Positions 26,009 through 34,062 are shown, counted from the stretch's first letter. The stretch: 64,000 bases of DNA from Microbacterium sp. VKM Ac-2923 (GCF_022815605.1 NZ_JALGRP010000004.1:1-64000); one strand, 5' to 3'. The notes: generated from the letters alone by a model not told the origin. Numbers and translations: made by a program.

Positions 26009-26476
26009 ATGAACACTCCCGCCGACCGGTTCCCCGGAGCCGACGAAGAGAACATCGTCCCCGAATCCGAGGGGGTGGCCGCCGACGTGCCCGCGGGCGC
26101 CGCCGGAGCCGACTCGGGAGCCGTCGGCACGGCTGAGATCGACGCCGACGACGAGGCCCGCATCCAGAACGTCTCGAGCCAGAACGACCTGCCCGGTGTC
26201 GGTACGCGCGCGGCCGACGGCCTGACCGAACGCGGTACGGACCACGGCGACGGCGGCTCCACCTCGCGCCACACCGAGGACACCGCCGGCGAGGCGCACG
26301 CGTCCGATGACGCCGCCGAGAGCGACCGCACTCCGGCCTCCCCGCCGGTGCGCGACGGCGGCGAGCCCCATGTCGACGCCGACGACCCCATCGCGCAGTT
26401 CCAGCCCGGTGTCGGCCGCGATTCTGCGGCATCCAGCAAGATCGCGCAGAACCTCCCTCATCCCGACGGCGCCTGA
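26009..26476 (+). CDS. Acidic low-complexity protein, 155 aa
   Basis: An Asp/Glu/Ala/Gly-rich protein without Cys or Trp, predicted to be largely disordered. It begins MNTPADRFPGADEENIVPES. A somewhat more conserved-looking segment, ARIQNVSSQNDLPGVGTRAA, lies near residue 51. The start has ggaagga upstream. The promoter region contains cctaacgt, 34 bp before the ATG; the dps gene has the same word 38 bp before its start. Function unknown; a stress or desiccation role is inferred from composition and neighbours. Confidence 0.65.
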   Translation: MNTPADRFPGADEENIVPESEGVAADVPAGAAGADSGAVGTAEIDADDEARIQNVSSQNDLPGVGTRAADGLTERGTDHGDGGSTSRHTEDTAGEAHASDDAAESDRTPASPPVRDGGEPHVDADDPIAQFQPGVGRDSAASSKIAQNLPHPDGA

Positions 26477-26754
26477 CGCGCTACCGGGCCGGTCATCGAC
26501 GGCGGCCGCTCGGCACCCGCCGATGTCGGGTGGTGAGCGGCGCCCGTCGCGGGGTCGTCCGGTCGCTGCCCTGGGCGCGGGACCGCTCCACGAGGTGGAC
26601 ACGACCGGACAGGTCGACGCCGCGGCCCTCGCCCGGACGATCGTCACTCTCGCGTCCGCCAGCCGGTAGGGGCGGCGTGCGCGGCAGGCGTCGTACGAAG
26701 CGTCGCCACCCACGGATCCGTTCGTCGGAGGCCGGTCCCTGCCAGGCTGGGGTC

Positions 26755-27168
26755 ATGGACGGCCTCCGCCTGGAACCCCTCGCCCCGAGCCTCGACGACT
26801 ACCTCGAGCTGCGCCGCGCCTCGGGTCTGACGCCCAAGCGCCCTGAGCAGGGGGCGCCGGCTCTGGCGAACAGCTGGGCCTGGCGCCGGATCGTGGATGC
26901 CACGGGCCGATCGGTCGCGATGGGTCGCGTGGTGGGAGACGGCGGGTGGTACTTCCTCATCGCCGACATGGCGACGCTGCCCGAGTATCAGCGGCGTGGA
27001 CTCGGGCGTCGCATCCTCGAGGACCTCCTCGCGGAGATCCGCGCGAAGGCCCCCGAGGGGGCGTACGTGACGCTGCTGGCCGATCCGCCGGGCCAGGCGC
27101 TGTACCGGAGCCTGGGTTTCGAGCAACCGACGAACGGCTCGGTGACGATGCACCAGTTGCTCGCCTGA
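26755..27168 (+). CDS. GNAT family N-acetyltransferase
   Basis: A 137-residue acetyltransferase_1-type protein. The acetyl-CoA loop is PEYQRRGLGRRILEDLLAEI (R-x-x-G-x-G/A core) near residue 79, and ALYRSLGFEQP is the usual C-terminal motif. The start at 26755 is supported by caggct at -12 to -7, predicting a leaderless mRNA; the longer in-frame form upstream has no start signals. A hairpin at 27210-27230 follows the gene. Substrate unknown. Confidence 0.87.
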   Translation: MDGLRLEPLAPSLDDYLELRRASGLTPKRPEQGAPALANSWAWRRIVDATGRSVAMGRVVGDGGWYFLIADMATLPEYQRRGLGRRILEDLLAEIRAKAPEGAYVTLLADPPGQALYRSLGFEQPTNGSVTMHQLLA

Positions 27169-27209
27169 GCCGGCGGGGGCCGCATCGCGCCGCGCCGACG
27201 CGGAGTTCC

Positions 27210-27325
27210 GCGGGGCAGCTCATGCCCCGCGAAACGGCATCCCGCCGACGACGCGTTTGCAACCTGCAACCGACATGTCAGCGAGATGCCGTCTCGCGGT
27301 ACCGCGGCACGACAACCCGTGCCGC
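27210..27325. repeat. Cluster of inverted repeats between GNAT and PepSY genes
   Basis: Three nested or adjacent palindromes occur here. gcggggca/tgccccgc with a 5-nt loop lies at 27210-27230. A long inverted repeat pairs 27228-27245 with 27281-27298 (16 of 18 bases). gcggcacg/cgtgccgc with a 6-nt loop lies at 27304-27325. The first and last could be terminators for the two converging genes; the middle one is unexplained. Confidence 0.65.
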
Positions 27326-27428
27326 AGCCGCGAGAGCCAGCCCCGCAGCCGCGAGAGCCAGCCCCGCGTCAGCGAGAGGCAGCCCCGCGGCAGCGAGAGG
27401 CAGCCCCGCGGCAGCGAGAGTCGACGCG
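27324..27428. repeat. 21-bp tandem repeat, about five units
   Basis: Units begin at 27324, 27345, 27366, 27387 and 27408 (unit core gcagccgcgagagccagccc; the last is partly degenerate). On the minus strand they encode heptads of the type CRGAASR at the C-terminus of the PepSY protein. The stop codon of that gene arises from the variant tca within the third unit. Confidence 0.9.
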
Positions 27429-28841
27429 GCGTCCGGGTGACGCGGCTCCGCGCCGCCCGGACGGTGACACGCGCCCCGCCCGCCACCCGAGAAGCACGTC
27501 GATCGCGACGAACGCCGCGAGGGTGAAGCCGACCAGGGGCAGCACGAGTCCGATCGCCACCGCCGCGGCGAGCACCGCACCGATCCCCCACCACGGCGCG
27601 TGTCGCAGCACGCCCCGCGCGGGCGCGGTGGCGAGCCCCCGCGTCGGCCGCCGCTTCCACCACATCGTGTAGCCCAGCACGACCAGCGCCGCGATACCGA
27701 TTGCGAGGGCGAAGAGCACGAGCTGATTGGCGAGCCCGAACATCGTGCCCATGTGCAGATCGACGCCCCAGCGGGAGAGCTTGGCGAGGAGCGGGTAGTC
27801 GGCGAAGTCGACCCGGTCGGTCACCCGCATGGTCGAGGCGTCGATCGCCACGGCATCCACCTCGGTCGGGAAGCTGCGGTGGATCTCCTGCACGACCCAT
27901 GCCGTTCCCTCGGCGGCGGGCGGACGGATCTCGACATCGCCGGAGTTCACGTTCACCGTTCGCGCGGCGGCGAGAACCGTATCGAACGTCGCGGCGTCGG
28001 CCGCGGTGACAGGCTCGTGCCCTCCGCCGTGGTGGGCGTGTTCGCCCGCGCCGGCCGTGCCGTCGAGAGTCGTCACCAGAGTGGGTGTGCCCGCCCCGAC
28101 CGCCGCGCGCAGATCCGCCACGTGCGCCCCCGCGAACGTCGACCACGTGATCCCGGTGGCCGAGAGGAACAACGCTCCCAGCACGAGCCCGACGCCGAGC
28201 CCCGAGTGCCACCGCAACAGGCGCCGATAGCCACGGGCCCGACGGCTGGACCGCCGGCGCGTGGCCAGGAACCGCCCGACCCACAGGCCGAGCCCCGCGA
28301 GCGCAACGATGCCGAGCCAGGATGCCGCGAGCTCGCTGTACCACCGCCCGACATCGCCCAGGTGCAAGGAGCGGTGCAGGTCGCTGATCCAGTGCCGCAG
28401 CGGCAACGCACCGCTCGTGCCGTAGACGGGCAGGTCGCCGCGGATCTCCGCGGTCGCGGGATCGACGAAGACGGCCCGCGTCGTGCTCTCGGGCAGGGCA
28501 TCGTCGGCGAACATCACGCGGGTGGTGTCGCCCGGTGCCGGCGCCGGACGCACCGCCACGGGCGTCCCACCGCCGACGTACGCTTCGGCCGCGTCGATCT
28601 GGTCGGCCAGGGGCATGCCGTCACGCGTCGACGACGCGGTGAGCTCGTGCGCGTACAGCCCCCTCTCCAGACTCGGGGTGAGGGCGTACAGCGCCCCGCT
28701 CAGGGCCGCCACGACGATGAACGGTCCGACGAGAAGTCCGGCGAAGAAGTGCAGGCGGCGCAGCAGGGCGGTGAGCCACCCTGTCCGGACCGGGGCCGGC
28801 GAGGCGGCCGCGCTCGGGGCCGCGGGTTCTGTAACGGTCAC
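27369..28841 (-). CDS. PepSY-associated transmembrane protein (PiuB-like)
   Basis: A 490-residue inner-membrane protein of the PepSY_TM family, linked in other bacteria to iron/siderophore reduction and electron transfer. Helices lie near residues 20-48, 155-175, 205-230, 360-385 and 405-445. Conserved features are HFFAGLLVGPFIVVAALSG, RHWISDLHRSLHLGDVGRW, LLRWHSGLGVG and a His-rich loop (EHAHHGGGHEP). The start is taken as GTG at 28841, overlapping the stop of a 12-codon upstream frame. The last 40 residues are an Arg/Ala/Ser-rich tail, partly made of the 21-bp repeat; this tail is not usual for the family. Confidence 0.82.
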   Translation of the reverse strand: MTVTEPAAPSAAASPAPVRTGWLTALLRRLHFFAGLLVGPFIVVAALSGALYALTPSLERGLYAHELTASSTRDGMPLADQIDAAEAYVGGGTPVAVRPAPAPGDTTRVMFADDALPESTTRAVFVDPATAEIRGDLPVYGTSGALPLRHWISDLHRSLHLGDVGRWYSELAASWLGIVALAGLGLWVGRFLATRRRSSRRARGYRRLLRWHSGLGVGLVLGALFLSATGITWSTFAGAHVADLRAAVGAGTPTLVTTLDGTAGAGEHAHHGGGHEPVTAADAATFDTVLAAARTVNVNSGDVEIRPPAAEGTAWVVQEIHRSFPTEVDAVAIDASTMRVTDRVDFADYPLLAKLSRWGVDLHMGTMFGLANQLVLFALAIGIAALVVLGYTMWWKRRPTRGLATAPARGVLRHAPWWGIGAVLAAAVAIGLVLPLVGFTLAAFVAIDVLLGWRAGRVSPSGRRGAASPGRRVDSRCRGAASRCRGAASR

Positions 28842-28876
28842 GAGCGGACCACCGGGTTCATGCGGAGTGAAGACAT
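28838..28876 (-). CDS. Possible leader peptide (12 aa) coupled to the PepSY gene
   Basis: ATG at 28876 opens a frame reading MSSLRMNPVVRS whose TGA overlaps the GTG of the PepSY gene (GTGA). Such overlap suggests reinitiation coupling. The ribosome-binding site (ggaaagcga) is about 12 bases from the ATG, so translation is plausible but not assured. There are no runs of a regulatory amino acid. It could be a chance frame. Confidence 0.25.
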   Translation of the reverse strand: MSSLRMNPVVRS

Positions 28877-29100
28877 TGCGAGATCGCTTTCCGGGTGCGG
28901 GGCACCCGTCATCCGGCGGCCGAGACGGCATCGCCGAGACCGCCGCCCGCCGAGACGACACGCGATGCTGCATCGTCGGGGACGGCGGGTACTGATGGTC
29001 GGAACGCGTCCTCAGTGGACGCGGAGCAGCCCCGGCGGGCGCACGACGGCACCCGGCTCGACGGCCGACCGCCCCATGACGCGGACGCGTGGGGCGGGAC

Positions 29101-29712
29101 TCAGGATGCCGCGACCGGCGGGCCGCGACGAGCGCTCGCTCGAACGACAAGGGCCGAAACCGGCTGCACGGCGACGACGATCGCGGCGCGCACGCTCCGC
29201 GCCGGGCTCGGGACGCACGCCGTGACGACGAGGCGGGCGCGCGCCCGCAGCCACGCGACGCAGCGCACCGCCAAGGCGCCGAGCGCCGCGATCGTGCGTT
29301 CGCCGCGGTGGACCGCCACCGTCGTCACGACGGCGGCGATCAGGTGACCGGCCGCCATGCCGGCATCCATCGTGAGTGCGGGGCCCGATGAACCGGCCGC
29401 GGTCACGGTGACAGCAGCGCCGTGTGCGTGTCCACCGGTGCCGAGATCGTAGCTGCCGAGCACGAAGAGCGTGTGGAACAGCGTCTGGCTGATCACGACG
29501 GACAGGCCGAGTCTCGCCGCCGACAGTCTTCGGCCGGCGAGGACGGCACACACGACGAATGACAGCGCGAGCGGCACCACGATCCCGATGAGACCCGGGA
29601 TGACTCCCCCGGCCGACACGTGCGACACGAGCGCGACGAAGGTCGCCATGCACGCCGCGACGGCTCCGCGCGCGACGCGCGAGCCCCGGTCGTGTCGTCG
29701 CATGGCATCCAT
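29101..29712 (-). CDS. Hypothetical multi-pass membrane protein
   Basis: A 203-residue protein with four or five predicted membrane segments (for example ARGAVAACMATFVALVSHVS and VIPGLIGIVVPLALSFVVCA) and a Gly/His segment, GTGGHAHGAAVTV, in a loop that could bind metal. The C-terminal 60 residues are Ala/Arg/Val-rich. Start is ATG at 29712, with an alternative at 29703. It lies upstream of the PepSY protein on the same strand with a 259-bp gap. It is divergent from the epimerase gene. No family is recognised with confidence. Confidence 0.65.
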   Translation of the reverse strand: MDAMRRHDRGSRVARGAVAACMATFVALVSHVSAGGVIPGLIGIVVPLALSFVVCAVLAGRRLSAARLGLSVVISQTLFHTLFVLGSYDLGTGGHAHGAAVTVTAAGSSGPALTMDAGMAAGHLIAAVVTTVAVHRGERTIAALGALAVRCVAWLRARARLVVTACVPSPARSVRAAIVVAVQPVSALVVRASARRGPPVAAS

Positions 29713-29797
29713 TGTGTCAGCCGGGAGCGCGCGGCCGCCCGTCGAGGCACGCGCGCGGTCGCCCCTAGGCTGAGGCCACCGAGACCTGGAGGATGCC

Positions 29798-30802
29798 GTG
29801 ACCCGACCCCGTGCCGTGATCGCCGGAGCGAGTGGCTTCGTGGGTCGGGCCCTCGTCGCGGCGTTCGAGGACGACGGGTACGAGGTGGCCACCGTGGGCC
29901 GCACCGGCGACGCCGTGTGGGGCGACGCCGCCGCCGTCGCGCGGCTGATCGACGGCGCCGAGGTGCTGGTCAACCTCGCGGGCAAGATCGTGTCGTGCCG
30001 CTACACCGACGCGAACCGTGACGAGATCCTCCGCTCGCGCGTCGAGACGACCCGCGAACTGCACACCGCCGTCGCACGGGCCGAGCGCCCGCCGCGGGTG
30101 TGGATGAACGCCTCCACCGCCACGATCTACCGGCACGAGACCGAGCACGGAAACGACGAGACCGACGGGATCCTGGGCGCCGGCTTCTCGGTCGATGTGG
30201 CAACGAGCTGGGAACGGGCGCTCTTCGCGGGAGAGTTGCCCGGCACCCGGCGCGTGGCGCTGCGCATGGCCATCGTGCTGGGTGACGGACCCGCGACCCG
30301 CATGCTGTTCGCCCTCGGACGAGGAGGTCTCGGCGGCCCCCAGATCGACAGCTGGTGGTTCCCGCACCGCCGCTACCGTGGAATCGGCGCGCGGCCCACC
30401 GGTCCGGCGTGGTCGTCGTGGCACCGCACGGCCGGTCGCCAGCGGTTCAGCTGGATCCACATCGACGATGTCGTGGCATCCGTCCGCTTCCTCCGGGACC
30501 GCGACGACCTCGCCGGACCCGTGAACCTCTCGGCTCCCGGTGTCAGCGACAACCGCGCGCTCATGCGAGAGATCCGGCGCGTGGCCAGGATGCCGTGGGG
30601 CCTGCCGGCATTCCGCTGGATGCTCGACCCGGCCATGGCGCTGCTGCGCACCGAACCGGAGCTCGTGCTGAAGAGTCGGTGGGCGATACCGCGCGCGCTC
30701 ACCGAGGCGGGTTTCTCATTCCGGTACCCCGAGCTCGGCCCGGCGCTCGACGAGGTCGCGTCCCTCCACCGGCCGCGGGCTCGCGATCTGTTCTCGGCCT
30801 GA
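29798..30802 (+). CDS. TIGR01777-type NAD(P)-dependent epimerase
   Basis: A 334-residue SDR-fold protein. It begins RAVIAGASGFVGRALVAAF, the dinucleotide-binding GxxGxxG motif. VLVNLAGKIVSCRYTDANRD and the later GLPAFRWMLDPAMALLRTEP are typical of the YfcH/TIGR01777 group with a DUF1731 C-terminus. GTG at 29798 follows tggagg; taggct at 29765-29770 is a good -10 element. An insertion of about 25 residues rich in Trp and His (DSWWFPHRRYRGIG...) near residue 187 looks additional to the family core. Substrate unknown. Confidence 0.87.
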   Translation: MTRPRAVIAGASGFVGRALVAAFEDDGYEVATVGRTGDAVWGDAAAVARLIDGAEVLVNLAGKIVSCRYTDANRDEILRSRVETTRELHTAVARAERPPRVWMNASTATIYRHETEHGNDETDGILGAGFSVDVATSWERALFAGELPGTRRVALRMAIVLGDGPATRMLFALGRGGLGGPQIDSWWFPHRRYRGIGARPTGPAWSSWHRTAGRQRFSWIHIDDVVASVRFLRDRDDLAGPVNLSAPGVSDNRALMREIRRVARMPWGLPAFRWMLDPAMALLRTEPELVLKSRWAIPRALTEAGFSFRYPELGPALDEVASLHRPRARDLFSA

Positions 30803-30815
30803 GAAGCAGGTGGTC

Positions 30816-30850
30816 GGCCGCGCGGTCCGGCCGCGCGGTCCGGCCGCGCG
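30816..30850. repeat. 13-bp tandem repeat, 2.7 units
   Basis: ggccgcgcggtcc is repeated at 30816, 30829 and (truncated) 30842, in the gap between the epimerase and the small membrane protein. The units are internally palindromic (ggccgcgcgg), so they may also act as a transcription stop. Confidence 0.85.
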
Positions 30851-30894
30851 ACGAGGAGCCGGGGACCACGGATGACGCTGCCCCGGAGAGCACC

Positions 30895-31053
30895 TCAGAC
30901 CTTTCGGCGGACGAAACGCAAGACCGCGGCGACGATACCGACGATCAGGACGATGACGCCGATCCACAACAGGAACTTCACCGCCTCGACGAAGATGCCG
31001 AGGAACAGGAGCACGAGACCGACGATGACGAGGATGATGGCGAGAGCGGGCAT
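30895..31053 (-). CDS. Small two-helix membrane protein, 52 aa
   Basis: Reads MPALAIILVIVGLVLLFLGI, then a second hydrophobic stretch (FLLWIGVIVLIVGIVAAVLR) and a basic tail, RRKV. This is a hairpin membrane protein of the DUF6131 or YtxH-like size class often found with stress genes. The start at 31053 is supported by cagtgt at -12 to -7, predicting a leaderless transcript, with TGTCAAG exactly 27 bp upstream of that hexamer. Confidence 0.7.
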   Translation of the reverse strand: MPALAIILVIVGLVLLFLGIFVEAVKFLLWIGVIVLIVGIVAAVLRFVRRKV

Positions 31054-31059
31054 GACCTC

Positions 31060-31099
31060 ACACTGTCGCGCCTCGACGCGGACCCCCATGGCCTTGACA
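31060..31099 (-). promoter_or_regulatory. TGTCAAG-N27 promoter motif upstream of the small membrane protein
   Basis: On the minus strand TGTCAAG (31099-31093) is followed after exactly 27 bp by cagtgt (31065-31060), which lies -12 to -7 from the ATG. A second TGTCAAG on the same strand occurs 44 bp farther upstream (31143-31137) within an imperfect duplication. Confidence 0.5.
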
Positions 31100-31189
31100 C
31101 GGGAGCGCTCCCGTGGCGACGCGCGGGCGCCTGTGCCTTGACACGCCGGCGCTCGCTTGGCGACGCGGAACGCGGGCGGGTGCCGCGTC

Positions 31190-31229
31190 TGTCAAGACGG
31201 CTGCGGCTCCGCCGATGCGGGTCTACCGT
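31190..31229 (+). promoter_or_regulatory. TGTCAAG-N27 promoter motif upstream of the YTD-repeat acidic protein
   Basis: TGTCAAG at 31190-31196, exactly 27 bp, then taccgt at 31224-31229, a full TANNNT match. The ATG at 31257 follows with ggagg eight bases upstream. Confidence 0.5.
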
Positions 31230-31256
31230 CGAGCCACCACGATCCTGGAGGCGGCA

Positions 31257-31517
31257 ATGGCTGAGCGCGATGTCAATGGACACGGCACGGGACCCGAAGA
31301 GGGCCAGTACACCGATCTGCAGCTGCCCGATGGCACGGCGGACCGAGGAAGCGCCGATCTGCCGGGCGAGTACGTCGACCGCGAGAACGCCGACGGCACC
31401 GATGCCCGGCCGCGGTCGGACGAGGCGGGTGCGTACACCGACGTGGAGCTACCCGGGGGCGACGAGTCCCACGAATCTCTCGACGACCCGGGCGAGTACA
31501 CCGACCGCGACCGTTGA
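31257..31517 (+). CDS. Acidic repeat protein, 86 aa
   Basis: A hydrophilic acidic protein made of two related halves: GQYTDLQLPDG...DLPGEYVDREN and GAYTDVELPGG...DDPGEYTDRDR. It has no Cys, Trp, Phe or membrane segment. The repeat of YTD(L/V)xLP and GEY(V/T)DR suggests an internal duplication. The start at 31257 follows ggagg. It is divergent from the 52-aa membrane protein and shares the TGTCAAG motif with it. Function unknown. Confidence 0.7.
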   Translation: MAERDVNGHGTGPEEGQYTDLQLPDGTADRGSADLPGEYVDRENADGTDARPRSDEAGAYTDVELPGGDESHESLDDPGEYTDRDR

Positions 31518-31521
31518 CCCC

Positions 31522-32451
31522 TCAGCGTCGGAGCGTTCGCTCGGGCGGCACGCCATATGCGGCGCGGTATGCCGCGGCGAAGGCGCCGCGGTCGAGGAAC
31601 CCCCAGCGGGCGGCGACCTCGTCGAGCGTGACGCAGGTCGGGTCGGCGTCGACGAGGTCGGCATGCGCCGCGCTCACGCGGGCCGCCGTCAGGTATCCCT
31701 CCGGGTTGTCGCTGAGTTGACCATTCGCGGCGAACGCACGCCGGAGACCCAGAGCAGATGTCCCGACGGCACGGGCGGCGTCGTCCACCGTCACAGCCAG
31801 CGAGGCATGATCGTCGATCCACGCCGTCGCGGCGGTGTAGATCGACGCTTGCTCGAGGGCGGACGCACGACGTTCCCGCGGGTCGCCGGCCAGGGGGAAG
31901 GTCTCCAGTGTCGCCGCCACCAGCGACCGCCGCACGTGCGCGCGGGCGAGGGGTTCCGCCATCACGGGCACCTGGGTCAGCGCCCATCGAACGGTCGCGA
32001 GCCAATAGTCGCGCATCCTCCGCGACACGGGCTCGGCGTCGGCGAAGCTGATGGTGAGCGACTGGTCGCCATAGATGGCTCGAGCAGACTCGGTCAACCA
32101 GTCGACGTCGAAGGCGACGAGGTGCAGGGTGGTGTCGCTGGGGTGCCCCACGAGCTCCTGACCGGGTTGCACGAGACCCGGTTCGACGCTGTACTCCCCC
32201 GACGTCGACCCCACGGTCCACGCGTACCCGGGAGTCGAGGTGGCGAAGTAGAAGCGATCGGCCTCGTAGATCACCTCGGCCCGGCAGTCCCAGTCCAGTC
32301 GACGCAGCGAGAAAGCCGCATCCCCCACGGCGTGCTCGGATATCGTCGCCCGGTCCGCCTGGACGTCGACCTGACCGTACTGCGCCTGCAGCCACGCCTG
32401 CGTCTCGGCCACATCGGCGGTGCGGACGCTCGTATCGAAGAAGTCGTTCAT
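31522..32451 (-). CDS. AraC family transcriptional regulator
   Basis: A 309-residue regulator with an N-terminal AraC-binding-like domain (FFDTSVRTADVAETQAWLQA; FRRLDW-type core) and a C-terminal AraC helix-turn-helix. In the latter, VTVDDAARAVGTSALGLRRAF is near residue 214 and VTLDEVAARWGFLDRGAFAAAY near residue 272. The start at 32451 is chosen; the frame extends upstream over the divergent gene. It ends four bases from the acidic repeat gene, convergently. It is divergent from a GNAT gene, a likely target. Confidence 0.88.
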   Translation of the reverse strand: MNDFFDTSVRTADVAETQAWLQAQYGQVDVQADRATISEHAVGDAAFSLRRLDWDCRAEVIYEADRFYFATSTPGYAWTVGSTSGEYSVEPGLVQPGQELVGHPSDTTLHLVAFDVDWLTESARAIYGDQSLTISFADAEPVSRRMRDYWLATVRWALTQVPVMAEPLARAHVRRSLVAATLETFPLAGDPRERRASALEQASIYTAATAWIDDHASLAVTVDDAARAVGTSALGLRRAFAANGQLSDNPEGYLTAARVSAAHADLVDADPTCVTLDEVAARWGFLDRGAFAAAYRAAYGVPPERTLRR

Positions 32452-32536
32452 GGGGGCATTAGCCCATCGGCGAGAAACCAGGGCGTAGATGCCCATGATA
32501 GTTAACCTGACCGCACACTCCCTCACAAATGACCCC

Positions 32537-32998
32537 ATGTCGAACGCGCCGACCATTCGCCCCGTCACCCCCGACGATGCCGGTGAGGTATTGACCATCC
32601 AGCGCGCCGCCTTCGCGAGCGAAGCACTCGTCTACGGCGATCCCGACATGCCGCCGCTCACCCAGACCCTGGAGGAGCTGCGGGCCGAACTCGTCGAGAA
32701 CCTCGGTTGCGTCGCCGTCGCGGGCCACCGCATGGTCGGTGCCGTGCGCGCGCGACTCGACGATGGCCTGCTGCTCATCGGGCGCCTCGCGATCGCGCCC
32801 GATCAGCAGGGTGAGGGGCTCGGCACGCTCCTGCTCGGTGCGGTCGAACAACGGGGCCGTGAGTCCGGAGCGACCGGATCGGAACTGTTCACCGGGGGCT
32901 TGAGCGAGGCGAATCAGCGTCTGTACGAGCGGGAGGGCTACCACCGCACCGAGGAGACCGCCGACGGCGAGATCTTCTACCGGAAGGCTCTCGTCTGA
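32537..32998 (+). CDS. GNAT family N-acetyltransferase
   Basis: A 153-residue acetyltransferase. IGRLAIAPDQQGEGLGTLLL is the strand and acetyl-CoA-binding loop, and ANQRLYEREGYHRTE the C-terminal motif. The start MSNAPTIRPVTPDD at 32537 is the usual beginning of the fold; an in-frame ATG at 32489 would add 16 residues. It is divergent from the AraC regulator with a short, relatively A/T-rich intergenic region (gatagttaacc). Substrate unknown. Confidence 0.87.
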   Translation: MSNAPTIRPVTPDDAGEVLTIQRAAFASEALVYGDPDMPPLTQTLEELRAELVENLGCVAVAGHRMVGAVRARLDDGLLLIGRLAIAPDQQGEGLGTLLLGAVEQRGRESGATGSELFTGGLSEANQRLYEREGYHRTEETADGEIFYRKALV

Positions 32999-33007
32999 CG
33001 CCACCGG

Positions 33008-33102
33008 TGGCTTCGACAGGCTCAGCCACCTCCCCATGTGCGGTCGCGGGCCGCGCAAGAGTTCCTGAATGCGTACAGGTCCCTGAGCCTGTCGAAGGGA
33101 CC
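33008..33102. repeat. Inverted pair of the cttcgacaggctcag REP-like element
   Basis: tggcttcgacaggctcagcc (33008 onward) is matched by ggtccctgagcctgtcgaag (33078 onward) in reverse orientation, in the gap between convergent genes. The same element forms an array at 43067-43215. Confidence 0.85.
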
Positions 33103-33168
33103 GAGACCCGCGCGCGCGCGGAACGGGCCGCCGCCCGCACCCGGACGACGGCCCTTCCTGCGCGGCAC

Positions 33169-34062
33169 TTACGGCGTCGGCATCCCGCCGTTGACGTTGA
33201 GCGTCTCGCCGATGACGTAGCTCGACTCCGCCGAGGCGAGGTACACGAACGCCGGGGCGAGCTCGGCGGGCTGGCCCATACGCCCGAGCGGGGTCTCCTC
33301 GCCGAACTCGTCGACCTTCTCGTCGGGCTGGCCGTCGGTGACCTGCAGCGGCGTCCAGATCGGGCCGGGCGCCACGGCGTTCACGCGGATGCCCTTCGGC
33401 GCGAGCTGCTGACCGAGCGCCTTGGTGAAGGTGTTGATGGTCGCCTTGGTCGAGGCGTAGTCCACCAGGATCGGTGCCGGCGAGTAGGCCTGGATCGAGG
33501 TGGTGTTGATGATGGTGGAGCCGGGCGCCAGGTGCGGCACGGCCTCCTTGCAGATCCAGAACATCGCGTAGACGTTGGTCTTGAAGGTGTCGTCGAACTG
33601 CTCGTCGCTCAGCGTGGTGATGTCTTCGTTGAAGATCTGCTTCCCGCCGTTGTTGATGACGATGTCGAGGCCGCCGAGGCCCTCGACGGCCTCCTTCACC
33701 AGCGTGCGCGCGTACTCGCGCTCGCGCAGGTCGCCGGGGATCTGCACGACGGTGGCGCCGGCCTCGCGGAGAATACCGGCGATGCGATCGGCATCCACCT
33801 TCTCCTCGGGGAGGTACGACATGGCCACCGACGCGCCCTCACGGGCGAAGGCGATGGCCGTGGCCGCGCCGATACCGGAGTCGGCGCCCGTGATGAGAGC
33901 CTTCCGCCCCTTCAGGCGGTCGGATCCGACGTAGGTGTCCTCACCGAGGGCCGCCTTCGGCGTCAGCTCCGCGTCGAGACCCGGCTCGGGCTGATCCTGC
34001 GCCTTCGGGTCGATGTCGGCGTAGAGCTTCGTGGGATCGGTGAACGTGTACTGCGTGCTCAT
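33169..34062 (-). CDS. SDR family oxidoreductase (YghA/YhdF-like)
   Basis: A 297-residue short-chain dehydrogenase. It has an N-terminal extension typical of general-stress SDRs, the cofactor motif ALITGADSGIGAATAIAFAR, INNGGKQ at the NNAG position, and the catalytic DYASTKATINTF (Tyr and Lys). The start at 34062 has aaagga upstream. It follows the GH15 gene by 48 bp on the same strand and is probably cotranscribed. Its substrate is unknown; relatives reduce aldehydes or are induced by stress. Confidence 0.9.
   Translation of the reverse strand: MSTQYTFTDPTKLYADIDPKAQDQPEPGLDAELTPKAALGEDTYVGSDRLKGRKALITGADSGIGAATAIAFAREGASVAMSYLPEEKVDADRIAGILREAGATVVQIPGDLREREYARTLVKEAVEGLGGLDIVINNGGKQIFNEDITTLSDEQFDDTFKTNVYAMFWICKEAVPHLAPGSTIINTTSIQAYSPAPILVDYASTKATINTFTKALGQQLAPKGIRVNAVAPGPIWTPLQVTDGQPDEKVDEFGEETPLGRMGQPAELAPAFVYLASAESSYVIGETLNVNGGMPTP

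Noticed and set aside
27324..27428. CRISPR or Tat-type zinc-finger repeat
   Set aside because: Units are contiguous without spacers and the encoded heptads show no metal-binding pattern; it is a minisatellite.
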